A stretch of DNA of 64,000 bases, taken from positions 94,691 to 158,690 of the forward strand of contig NZ_RQYM01000003.1 in the NCBI RefSeq assembly GCF_003859945.1. The letters run 5' to 3'. The stretch is from Leucobacter sp. OH1287. Its GTDB lineage: Bacteria; Actinomycetota; Actinomycetes; Actinomycetales; Microbacteriaceae. The notes below the pieces were generated by a model. The model did not search any database. It worked only from the letters and a program-made list of their open reading frames with translations, and was not told where the DNA came from. Shown here piece after piece: positions 30,231 to 36,558 of this stretch; the first letter of the stretch is position 1; every line of letters begins with the position of its first letter. The translations under genes and the position numbers were made by a program.

Positions 30231-31263
30231 AAGACAACCTGGCCGGTCAGTACTTTTTCTGTCAGCTGACCTGGTAGGGTCAACTGACTATAAGCAAAAG
30301 CACACCGGCTGGCAGCGGGTTTTCTTAAGCTTCTATCATGAGTTCCCAGAAAAAATAGAGCAAGCGAAAGAGGAACTGCTTAGCGCGGAGCTGAAAAACG
30401 AAGACGAGCGCTACATACCGGAGTTTAAGCTGTGGAAAGCAGTGGGGGACGAGCTTATCTTCGAAGTTCATATCAATCATGAGCGAACAGCCGTTAACGC
30501 CGTCAGAATATGGTTGAGTGCGCTGTCTATATATGAGCAAAACGTCCTTAGCGACAATGACACTAAAACACTCGCGCTAAAAGGTTCAGGCTTTATCGCC
30601 ACATTCCCAGGACCCGATAGTGAATCGACCATTCCCAGAAGAATCGACAAAGAAACAAAAGAGTCTGACGAGGATGTCGTAACGATAAATGACGAGCGTC
30701 TGAGGGGTAAGCGTGCCTACACGAAATACCACTACGATTATTTTGGTCCTAGCATCGATACAGGCTTCAGAATCGCGTCAAAAGCATCGCACCGCTACTT
30801 CACCATCAGTGTGGAAGTCGCCCTCTGCCTAGCCCTAACCGCATACGATGCCACAGCAAGTCAAAAGCCGATTTGGTTGCATGAGCTGAAAGACCTTGTC
30901 TACCACGGAGAAATAGTTTTCAAGGGCGTCTGGAGCGGCAGGCCATACCCACTGTTCGCGATTGACCGACAAGCTAATACCCCCCTGGTGAAAGCATTCC
31001 AACCTTTCAACGGCAAAACACTCGACCCCCAAGCAGTGTTCGAAGCCTGCTACGCCTGCCTAGGTGAAAAAGAATGGCCGAGCGGTATATTCCTGCCAGA
31101 TAGCCAACACGAAAGAGTGAAAGAAAATCCGCCCGACGTGATGGAGTCACTTCGCCAATCTGCGCCGCTTGCAGGGGAGACAGACGAAACAAAACGGCTT
31201 TCCACCACTGAAGTACCGCTTAATTTCCCCCTTGGCGACAAAACAAGCACACCGAAAAAATAG
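30220..31263 (+). CDS. class III nucleotide-cyclase-like protein, possible Pycsar-type cyclase
   Basis: 347 residues from GTG 30220 (AAGG 8 nt upstream; TTG 30214 also possible). The cyclase fold signatures are in order: SADLVGSTDYK with metal Asp17, KLWKAVGDELIFEV with metal Asp77, LKGSGFIATF, and DYFGPSIDTGFRIASKA (Asp180, Arg184), corresponding to the G-x-V-N-x-A-x-R motif of adenylate/guanylate cyclases. The Asp in place of Asn and a roughly 100-residue unmatched C-terminal region make it a divergent member. Such divergent cyclases include the pyrimidine cyclases of antiphage Pycsar systems. It sits in the defence-prone integrase-repressor interval, coupled to a protease. Product unknown. 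Confidence 0.65.
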   Translation: MVARRQPGRSVLFLSADLVGSTDYKQKHTGWQRVFLSFYHEFPEKIEQAKEELLSAELKNEDERYIPEFKLWKAVGDELIFEVHINHERTAVNAVRIWLSALSIYEQNVLSDNDTKTLALKGSGFIATFPGPDSESTIPRRIDKETKESDEDVVTINDERLRGKRAYTKYHYDYFGPSIDTGFRIASKASHRYFTISVEVALCLALTAYDATASQKPIWLHELKDLVYHGEIVFKGVWSGRPYPLFAIDRQANTPLVKAFQPFNGKTLDPQAVFEACYACLGEKEWPSGIFLPDSQHERVKENPPDVMESLRQSAPLAGETDETKRLSTTEVPLNFPLGDKTSTPKK

Positions 31264-31282
31264 GCAGTGAACCGAGCACCAG

Positions 31283-31345
31283 GCGCTCGCAGCCGGGGAG
31301 CAGCTCACGCAATCACCAGGCGCTCGCCGCAGGGGAGCAGGGTTA
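31283..31345. repeat. noncoding tandem-like GCGCTCGC/GGGGAGCAG motifs
   Basis: Two copies of CACCAGGCGCTCGC plus a GGGGAGCAG block lie here; related copies stand at 32333-32350, 32364-32380 and 40226-40242. The 298-bp stretch 31264-31561 otherwise holds no credible gene. Confidence 0.55.
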
Positions 31346-31561
31346 ATCCACGGCGAAGTCGCGCCGCTTCTCCTCATGACGCGCACCCAACCCGTACAGC
31401 AGCCCCGCACCGGTCAAGAACACCGCCGTGTATGCAGTGGACCGGCTCACAGCGACGCGGTAGCAGCCCTAAATTAAAACCCGCAATCAGTTGCCTAAAC
31501 CATAGGAACCATGTAGCATAAAAACAGTAATCGAAAAAAACTTCGATAAGGACAAGGCAGC

Positions 31562-31723
31562 ATGGATCACAAAGAACTCAATGATGAGACACTATTACGC
31601 CACCTCTGCGAACAAGCCGCCGAGCAGACCAGTAACCTGTATGAGGCAACGGAAGCGCTCGCCGATGCTATTAGTCGATACGTTCGCGGGCGCGGCGAAT
31701 CACAATGTCTGGAGAAATCTTAA
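31562..31723 (+). CDS. 53-residue small acidic protein, unknown
   Basis: ATG 31562 after AAGGACAAGGCAGC. MDHKELNDETLLRHLCEQAAEQ... is helical and acidic. Its last 53 nt overlap the end of the convergent repressor gene, so expression of one strand would interfere with the other. Function unknown. Confidence 0.4.
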   Translation: MDHKELNDETLLRHLCEQAAEQTSNLYEATEALADAISRYVRGRGESQCLEKS

Positions 31724-31910
31724 GTGCATCGCAAATGTCGAGGAACGTCTTTAAATTGATTGCCCGCTCGCGCTTCAGGTAGTTGCGTGTCGAGTCGTAA
31801 GGTCGGCCAGTTAGTCTCGCGATATCCATCATTGATAGCCCCGCAGCAGCTATTTCGGCGTTGAGCTGTGCAATGATGGCGGCTTCTAGGATGTCTTCAT
31901 CTTTGGTCAT
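31671..31910 (-). CDS. XRE-family repressor of prophage 1 (CI-like)
   Basis: 79 residues, almost only a helix-turn-helix: LSMMDIARLTGRPYDSTRNYLKRERAINLKTFLDICDALKISPD. Divergent from another small HTH gene across a 93-bp region rich in TGACCA half sites, the layout of a lysis-lysogeny switch. Probably the immunity repressor, and a possible target of the ImmA-type protease; inferred from position. Confidence 0.75.
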   Translation of the reverse strand: MTKDEDILEAAIIAQLNAEIAAAGLSMMDIARLTGRPYDSTRNYLKRERAINLKTFLDICDALKISPDIVIRRARERID

Positions 31911-31932
31911 GGGTCAATTCTATTGCATAAAA

Positions 31933-31995
31933 TGACCAAAAAATAAACGTATTTGACCAGGCGCTAACTTGACTATGGTCGAATGACCATATAAG
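31933..31995. promoter_or_regulatory. lysogeny switch operators and rightward early promoter
   Basis: TGACCA half sites occur at 31933-31938 and 31954-31959, and a perfect ATGGTC-GAAT-GACCAT palindrome at 31975-31990. A further TGACCA overlaps the HTH start at 32004. The palindrome lies between TTGACT (31969-31974) and TATAAG (31990-31995), so a bound repressor would block rightward transcription. Confidence 0.7.
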
Positions 31996-32003
31996 GTGGT
32001 TAT

Positions 32004-32216
32004 ATGACCATAAGTAACCGGGTTTCGCGCAACATTAAAACGCGCTGCGAACAAGCGTCAATCCCCATTACAAAACTTTCGCAAGAAACAGGGATACCTG
32101 ACAAAACGCTTCGCCGTAGACAAGCAGACCCAGACCAATACAGCCTACGAGAGCTCATCAGGATTTCCCGCGTCCTAGACGTCGAAGTCGGTGACCTGAT
32201 CGTAAAAGACTTGTAA
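32004..32216 (+). CDS. small XRE-family HTH protein (Cro-like)
   Basis: 70 residues. RNIKTRCEQASIPITKLSQETGIPDKTLRRRQADPDQYSLRELIRISRVLDVEVGDLI is a complete XRE helix-turn-helix. First gene of the rightward early transcript, opposite the repressor, hence Cro-like by position. The operator palindrome sits 14-29 nt upstream of its ATG. Confidence 0.75.
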   Translation: MTISNRVSRNIKTRCEQASIPITKLSQETGIPDKTLRRRQADPDQYSLRELIRISRVLDVEVGDLIVKDL

Positions 32217-32426
32217 CCATCCACAAAAATCGGAGCCGATAATGAAATACGAGAACGGTAGCCCGTTATTCAAACCCGCAAACCCCAGGCATCGCAGCCA
32301 AACCCCACAACAGCAGGGGCAGCGACAGTGCCGCGCTCGCGGCAGGGGAGCAACACACATCGAGCACCAAGCGCTCGCCGCAGCCGAACCTGAGAAAAAG
32401 CTGAGCGGCGCTCGCGGAGGTTGTGC

Positions 32427-32703
32427 TACACTGTGGATTGGTGCTGAAACACCATTTATACAGCGGCTTTCCGCTCCCGTCAGGGCGGTTTGTCATTTCT
32501 GCCAAAGCGCAGTAAAGATTAACGGCTTTTATGCCGGGAGTACCCTTGGAATACAAGACCCCGTTCGCGGGAAATACGGGGTGGGCCGACTGTATACGGT
32601 TTTTTCAGCTCCCGGCGTTTTTACTTTGCGGAAACAGAGGCAAAGACGCTGCCGATTTAAAATTACAGACCCTGAAAAAGTCTTTTATACAGAAGGAGCG
32701 TAA
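32427..32703 (+). ncRNA. structured RNA locus resembling C4 antisense RNA / decayed ash region
   Basis: A TGnTACACT extended -10 at 32424-32432 precedes a run of nested inverted repeats. GCCGGGAG 32533-32540 pairs with CTCCCGGC 32609-32616 and encloses ACCCCGT/ACGGGGT (32558-32564, 32576-32582). Then CTTTGC/GCAAAG (32624-32629, 32640-32645). Three frames together spell an Ash-like protein (SGFPLPSGRFVISAKAQ, KINGFYAGSTLG, YKTPFAGNTGWADC...), broken by frameshifts near 32513 and 32550. The Ash/C4 region is known from P1/P4-like enterobacterial phages, where the RNA controls an antirepressor. The match is from memory of the family and needs a covariance search. Confidence 0.5.
32441..32515 (+). 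CDS. 24-residue ORF within the structured RNA locus
   Basis: GTG 32441 to TAA 32515 encodes VLKHHLYSGFPLPSGRFVIS..., similar to the N-terminal part of Ash-type phage proteins as I remember them. It may be a leader peptide or merely the remnant of a longer frame interrupted at 32513. Confidence 0.25.
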   Translation: MLKHHLYSGFPLPSGRFVISAKAQ

Positions 32704-32708
32704 AGCTC

Positions 32709-32846
32709 ATGTTTCAGTACCCAAACCCGGTGTACCCAAACAGCCGCAACAGCGGCAAACACCCGTGCAAACCCGCAACACCCCGGCACCGCAGCCAGCA
32801 AACAGACGCGGTGAGCGGATCCACCACCCAGAAAGCGGGTGCGTGA
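32709..32846 (+). CDS. 45-residue basic protein, unknown
   Basis: ATG 32709 lies 10 nt after AAGGAG. MFQYPNPVYPNSRNSGKHPC... is Pro/Asn/Lys-rich and ends QKAGA. Its TGA overlaps the next ATG (TGATG at 32844-32848). Could be the gene regulated by the adjacent structured RNA. Unrecognised. Confidence 0.4.
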   Translation: MFQYPNPVYPNSRNSGKHPCKPATPRHRSQQTDAVSGSTTQKAGA

Positions 32847-32849
32847 TGA
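32830..32849 (+). repeat. recurrent translation-coupling junction, copy 1
   Basis: AGAAAGCGGGTGCGTGATGA is identical at 33772-33791 and differs by two bases at 34257-34275. Each copy ends one gene (KAGA or KEGA stop) and starts the next with TGATG. Confidence 0.75.
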
Positions 32850-33313
32850 ACGACCGGATAGACACCCTGCGCGGGGTCGAGAACCTCGCCATAAAAAAGT
32901 TCAACGAGCTCGCACCACAAGCAACAACCGAGAACGGGCGCCACTTGCTGTGGGAAGCAACAAGCGAGTTCGTCAACGCGGTATTTAAAGCGAAAGCCGC
33001 CGAGTCATGGATTAAGGGCGAGCATCTGGCTCACGAAATTAGTGCCGATACCAGCCGCTACACCAGTGGGCACATCCACAAAGACGAGGCGGGCAGTAGC
33101 GTTGAAAAAACGCTTGATAACCTTGTCAAATTTCTTACGCTCCTCAGCGTCAGCGACCTCGAGATTGAGCAGAGCGAGGAGCTTATAAACACGGGCGCCA
33201 AGCAGATCAGCGTTGTCAACATCCCAGTTAGTAAGCGTCTCCTGGAGCTGCTCACAGAGGCCCAAGAGATAAGCGCGAACCTCATCCTTAAGGGAGCTGA
33301 TACCCGTGATTAG
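32846..33313 (+). CDS. phage early protein, probably truncated or chimeric at the C-terminus
   Basis: 155 residues from ATG 32846. Residues 1-60 (MNDRIDTLRGVENLAIKKFNELAPQ...FVNAVFKAKAAESWIKG) look like ordinary coding sequence. The last 309 nt lie antisense to a well-formed minus-strand gene (33005-33706), which suggests that the original 3' end was replaced when that gene was inserted. Function unknown. Confidence 0.45.
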   Translation: MNDRIDTLRGVENLAIKKFNELAPQATTENGRHLLWEATSEFVNAVFKAKAAESWIKGEHLAHEISADTSRYTSGHIHKDEAGSSVEKTLDNLVKFLTLLSVSDLEIEQSEELINTGAKQISVVNIPVSKRLLELLTEAQEISANLILKGADTRD

Positions 33314-33706
33314 TTCTACAAGATCGTCAACAGCTTTAAGCGCCTCAGTGATCTGCTCAGTGACAGAAGAATCCCGCACACTGACGGCAGCAGCTAACCC
33401 AGCAAAAGCAATGACCGAAGACTCGGGAATAAGCCGGATCTCTCTGCCCCTCTCGTCTATGGGAATGTTAGGGAAGATAAGCGCTTTCACGTCCTCTAAA
33501 ACTGGCAGCGCATCCTTTAACATCGGCCTTGCCTCTGCCATGCGCAGTGCTTGCGCCTCCACCTTGCAGGTGAGCTCAACAGCTCTAGCGTGCGAAGTCC
33601 ACCAGTCGCCAGACGCATCAGCACGATGCCCTAGCGTCGAAACTCCATCGGGGACAACAGCCCAGTCTTTGATTATGGTCAGAAGCTCTTCTGCTGCACT
33701 CGTCAT
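33005..33706 (-). CDS. moron-like protein of unknown function, antisense in the early operon
   Basis: 233 residues from ATG 33706. All-helical, no recognised family: SAAEELLTIIKDWAVVPDGVS, then EQITEALKAVDDLVELITGI and KKFDKVIKRFFNATARLVFVDVPTGVAAGIGTNFVSQM near the C-terminus, possibly membrane-associated. It reads against the surrounding rightward operon and is flanked by the repeated TGATG coupling junctions of that operon, so it looks like a later insertion. Candidate for lysogenic expression. Confidence 0.6.
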   Translation of the reverse strand: MTSAAEELLTIIKDWAVVPDGVSTLGHRADASGDWWTSHARAVELTCKVEAQALRMAEARPMLKDALPVLEDVKALIFPNIPIDERGREIRLIPESSVIAFAGLAAAVSVRDSSVTEQITEALKAVDDLVELITGISSLKDEVRAYLLGLCEQLQETLTNWDVDNADLLGARVYKLLALLNLEVADAEERKKFDKVIKRFFNATARLVFVDVPTGVAAGIGTNFVSQMLALNP

Positions 33707-33771
33707 AGCCCTAATCTTAGCCTGTGGAATAGCGCCCGACAACGGTGCGCACGCAACCCAGCAGTGCAGCA

Positions 33772-33791
33772 AGAAAGCGGGTGCGTGATGA
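33772..33791 (+). repeat. recurrent translation-coupling junction, copy 2
   Basis: Identical 20-bp AGAAAGCGGGTGCGTGATGA as at 32830-32849. The in-frame end of a vanished upstream gene (...CSKKAGA stop) is still readable just before it. Confidence 0.75.
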
Positions 33792-34273
33792 CCAAAGTAA
33801 CAGGCAGCATTCCCCATGAGGTTGAAGCTTTCGCGAAATTCAAGCCCACACTGAAAACACCATTCAGTGTCAACTTTGAACAGCTCATTCGCCGACACCA
33901 AGAAATTCTGACGCTAACCACGGCAGTAGAGAACCTTATGCAGCGAGTAGGACTCGCTAAACGCTGCAAAGAACTCGCGATCCACGACCCATTCCAGCAG
34001 GCACTTGCTGATCTGAAACTGGAAACTTTGGAAGTTGAACTCGCAGATATGGAACGGCTGCTCCGATCGCGAATATTCAACCTCGGTCGTGCAATCACTA
34101 ACTACCACCGCATAGAGCAGAAACCAGCCACGGTGGAAGAAGCAAACCAGCTCGTTCTCGAACACGAAGAATACCTGCTGAGTTCGCGGGCGCTTAAACC
34201 GCAGGTCGCGGCAAGCTCACAGCGATCCACCCACCCCGAAATCGTGGCCGCAGGTAAGAAAGAAGGTGCGTGA
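33788..34273 (+). CDS. phage early protein, coiled-coil, unknown
   Basis: 161 residues from ATG 33788 within the coupling junction. Central helices (EQLIRRHQEILTLTTAVENLMQRVG, LADLKLETLEVELADMERLLRSR) suggest a coiled-coil oligomer. It ends KKEGA and overlaps the next start by one nucleotide (TGATG at 34271-34275). No family recognised. Confidence 0.6.
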   Translation: MTKVTGSIPHEVEAFAKFKPTLKTPFSVNFEQLIRRHQEILTLTTAVENLMQRVGLAKRCKELAIHDPFQQALADLKLETLEVELADMERLLRSRIFNLGRAITNYHRIEQKPATVEEANQLVLEHEEYLLSSRALKPQVAASSQRSTHPEIVAAGKKEGA

Positions 34274-34473
34274 TGTCTCTTCTTCGCTTCTTCAAAGAGC
34301 GTAAGCAGCTGCGAGAGCAGACTCTACGTGATCTCGTGGACGCGCACTACTGGCACTGCCTGCGTGCACGTCAGAAAAGGGTTGACCTGCTGAATAAGAC
34401 AATCCGTGACCGTCGCGCCGCCGTCATCAAAGCTGAGAGAGTGGCGCAGCAAGAGGGAAGGCTTGACCGATGA
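34273..34473 (+). CDS. small basic phage protein, unknown
   Basis: 66 residues from ATG 34273, coupled to the preceding gene. Highly charged helix (RFFKERKQLREQTLRDLVDAHYWHCLRARQKRVDLLNKTIRDRRAAVIKAERVAQQ). Followed by an antisense terminator and gene. Confidence 0.5.
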   Translation: MSLLRFFKERKQLREQTLRDLVDAHYWHCLRARQKRVDLLNKTIRDRRAAVIKAERVAQQEGRLDR

Positions 34474-34491
34474 AACACGGTAACAAAAACG

Positions 34492-34521
34492 TGGGAGCCA
34501 GTGCTCTAACACTGACTCCCA
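34492..34521 (-). terminator. terminator of the antisense small gene
   Basis: TGGGAGCCAGTG (34492-34503) pairs with CACTGACTCCCA (34510-34521) with one mismatch. Reading leftward, it is followed by GTTTTTG. It belongs to the minus-strand gene ending at 34533. Confidence 0.75.
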
Positions 34522-34532
34522 CCAGTCACGAA

Positions 34533-34688
34533 TTACTTCTTAGGTTTTCGAGACTGTACGACGGTTGTGTTGGGATGCCGTTTGGCATAATTTGTGGTCA
34601 CGAACCGTCCGGTGATAGCACTCCGTGCAGTTTTACCGCTGCCGGAGTTGCTACCACCACTTCTTCTAGAGCTGGACTTAGAAGCCAT
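34533..34688 (-). CDS. 51-residue conserved small actinobacterial protein
   Basis: MASKSSSRRSGGSNSGSGKTARSAITG... then RFVTTNYAKRHPNTTVVQ. The ARSAxTGRFVT..YAKRHPNTTV core is a pattern I recognise from many small actinobacterial proteins of unknown function found near mobile elements. ATG 34688 follows GGAAGGAGGTGATTGTA, an excellent ribosome-binding site, and the gene ends in its own terminator. It is antisense to an open plus-strand frame that I do not accept. Confidence 0.7.
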   Translation of the reverse strand: MASKSSSRRSGGSNSGSGKTARSAITGRFVTTNYAKRHPNTTVVQSRKPKK

Positions 34689-34811
34689 TACAATCACCTC
34701 CTTCCTAGCTTTGCCTCCCGCATCGCAGGTAGGCGGGCTAGGGCAAGCCTAAACCGACATGTTCAGGAATTTACCGAGGCAATTCTCAGGCAACGCAAAG
34801 CAGCTATCAAA

Positions 34812-34850
34812 AATGCTATCGATTGCTATCGATTGCTATCTGCTGCTACA
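34812..34850. repeat. short tandem repeat GCTATCGATT
   Basis: Three 10-11-bp units of GCTATCGATT-type sequence followed by GCTGCTACAAAAAG in a 253-bp gap. They resemble the TGTTATCGAATGTTACAGATTGCTACA units near attR, so they may bind the same protein (integrase or replication factor). No gene seen in the gap. Confidence 0.45.
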
Positions 34851-34941
34851 AAAAGCACTCTTATAAACAGCGCAAAACTTTTTGGCGACACGCCGCCTTC
34901 TGTGCGGTGCTTGGTCAGCCAAGCCTTGAAAGGACAGGGGC

Positions 34942-35106
34942 ATGACTAAAACACAGAGATTCTGGTTCACCCTCGCAATCGGGTTGTATTTCGCGGTTAG
35001 TCTGCTGCAGCTGCTGCTCGGCTTCCACGGGTTTAACGGCGCGAACATGCTGGCACTGGTGGTCGCGGTGATCGCTGTCGTCGTATTGGTGGCCGACAAT
35101 GATTGA
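34942..35106 (+). CDS. 54-residue two-helix membrane protein
   Basis: ATG 34942 after AAAGGACAGGGG. Two transmembrane helices (about 8-28 and 34-51). Overlaps the next gene by 8 nt. Small early membrane proteins of this kind are frequent in actinophages; role unknown. Confidence 0.5.
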   Translation: MTKTQRFWFTLAIGLYFAVSLLQLLLGFHGFNGANMLALVVAVIAVVVLVADND

Positions 35107-35401
35107 TCTCACTCAGATTCCGATAAGCGAGCTGAAGATGCTCTCCACCGCCGAGGCTGCCGAAATCTTGGGGCAGCACCGGGTGACCCTCACCCGCTGG
35201 CGCACCACCTGGACAGAGGCCGGCGAATGTCTCGGTCCACAATTCATCCTGCACCCGAACGGCCGAGTCAGCTACCCCGAGGCAGCTGTCTTGGAATATC
35301 TGCAATCCTGCCTCGTACAGCGGCCAGGCGAACAGCCTCGGCTGGCACCGGTCAGTGATCTGCGCATCGTCGATGTTGCAGCAAAAGCGAGCGGACGTTG
35401 A
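35099..35401 (+). CDS. helix-turn-helix DNA-binding protein
   Basis: 100 residues. MLSTAEAAEILGQHRVTLTRWRTTWTEAGECLGPQFILHPNGRVSYPEAAVLEYLQ is a MerR/excisionase-type winged helix. A second candidate for excisionase or early activator besides the 58-residue protein at 29274. Confidence 0.65.
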   Translation: MIDLTQIPISELKMLSTAEAAEILGQHRVTLTRWRTTWTEAGECLGPQFILHPNGRVSYPEAAVLEYLQSCLVQRPGEQPRLAPVSDLRIVDVAAKASGR

Positions 35402-35427
35402 GCCGCCAACAGATTTAGGAAACACCC

Positions 35428-35541
35428 ATGAACTACTACACGCCACGACACGCAGCAGCCACACCTAACACGGTAACCGCGTTCACTCAGCGGCTGCTGC
35501 AGAAACTACACCGGTTTATCACCCCGAGGAGCACAAAATGA
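35428..35541 (+). CDS. 37-residue small phage protein
   Basis: ATG 35428 to TGA 35541, overlapping the next start (ATGA). Basic and Thr-rich (MNYYTPRHAAATPNTV...). Unrecognised; retained because of tight operon packing. Confidence 0.35.
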   Translation: MNYYTPRHAAATPNTVTAFTQRLLQKLHRFITPRSTK

Positions 35542-35783
35542 GCGGCGACACTTTCTACAAGCAGCGGCTTAGCGACCTGCATCTCGCGCTCAGCGATCTC
35601 GCGCTGGAGCGTGAACGCCTCAATCTGAAACTGCAAGAGGAGCGCATGCTCGACAGCGCCGATCAGGAGCGGCTGACCAGGCTTGATCGCGAGATCCAGC
35701 TGATCTGTATGCGTATCGGCAGGATTCGCCATCTAATGGCCGTCGAAGCTGACCGTGCTACCTCCCGCCGGAGGGCTGCCTGA
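35538..35783 (+). CDS. small coiled-coil phage protein
   Basis: 81 residues, one long charged helix (LHLALSDLALERERLNLKLQEERMLDSADQERLTRLDREIQLICMRIGRIRHLM), predicted coiled coil. Shares its last base with the next ATG. Unknown role. Confidence 0.55.
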   Translation: MSGDTFYKQRLSDLHLALSDLALERERLNLKLQEERMLDSADQERLTRLDREIQLICMRIGRIRHLMAVEADRATSRRRAA

Positions 35784-36115
35784 TGGGCGCTCTCGGCAAA
35801 CCACAGCGCACTTATGTGCCGATGATTGTGGAGTCAGCTGATTGGCACTGCGACCACTGTCGTTTGACCGCAAGGTATCGTTTCGTGTGCCAGACTGACG
35901 AGTCGCAGGGGTGGATGATGTGCCGATCTCACGCGAAGCAGGCGGTTAAATCGGCTGAGGCTGTCACCCCGGACGTCACCGGCGATAAGCTCGTATGCGC
36001 CTGCGGGGATATCGGTAAAACCATCGACGATATCGCTTATATCACCGACTTGGTGGACGGCAGCCGCAAAACCAGCGACGAGATTGCTGCGCTCAAGTTT
36101 GGAGGCCAGTCGTGA
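35783..36115 (+). CDS. small zinc-ribbon-like phage protein
   Basis: 110 residues with WHCDHCRLTARYRFVC, MMCRSH and LVCACGDIGKTIDDIAY: several Cys pairs fit a zinc ribbon. Unknown role in early phage metabolism. Overlaps the next GTG start. Confidence 0.55.
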   Translation: MGALGKPQRTYVPMIVESADWHCDHCRLTARYRFVCQTDESQGWMMCRSHAKQAVKSAEAVTPDVTGDKLVCACGDIGKTIDDIAYITDLVDGSRKTSDEIAALKFGGQS

Positions 36116-36558
36116 CCGCGATCGACCTGAACCATGAACGGCAGCTGCGTGCAGCGGCAGCACGACTGCAAGAGAAACAGGCTCGGCAAGCAGAAGCGCA
36201 GCGGCTCGCGGAACTATATAACACGGATCCAAAAACCGCCGCTGCGGAAGATCGGCGCCGTAAACGGCAGGAGGCCGCGCGCCGTCGCGCAGAAGAACAG
36301 CAGCACATGCTTTATCTGCGGGAACAGCAGCGGCAACGCCGCGCAGCACTGCCAGACAGCTACAAGCACGCGCACGCGAAAGCACGGCAAACCCCGTGCC
36401 CGTCAGGGCTCGGAAAAGGCCTGCACTTTTTGCCGAATCTTGACATCGCCGCATGCCTGTTTTGTGGCCTAACCGTAGACCAGATTTCCGACCCGGCGGG
36501 CACGCCTGCCGCACCGCCTGCGGGGTCGGAACCAGCCAGCAGCGGGCTATTCCAATGA
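36112..36558 (+). CDS. phage protein with Arg/Ala coiled coil and C-terminal Cys motif
   Basis: 148 residues from GTG 36112. A long helix rich in Ala, Arg, Gln and Glu (about 8-80) is followed by TPCPSGLGKGLHFLPNLDIAACLFCGLTVDQISDP, a CP-x-CLFCG zinc-ribbon-like end. It overlaps the next ATG at 36555. No family recognised. Confidence 0.5.
   Translation: MTAIDLNHERQLRAAAARLQEKQARQAEAQRLAELYNTDPKTAAAEDRRRKRQEAARRRAEEQQHMLYLREQQRQRRAALPDSYKHAHAKARQTPCPSGLGKGLHFLPNLDIAACLFCGLTVDQISDPAGTPAAPPAGSEPASSGLFQ

Noticed and set aside
32242..32703. 153-codon open frame over the structured RNA region
   Set aside because: Matches the Ash-like pattern only in a short middle part; start region is noncoding repeat sequence, and inverted repeats explain the locus better.
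33306..33788. 160-codon plus-strand frame opposite the 33005-33706 gene
   Set aside because: Ser/Thr/Ala-rich shadow; only its final codons before the coupling junction may be a remnant of a former gene.
34470..34949. 159-codon plus-strand frame after the small basic protein
   Set aside because: Its first half is antisense to a small gene with a strong RBS and terminator, and its second half crosses tandem repeats; no family resemblance.
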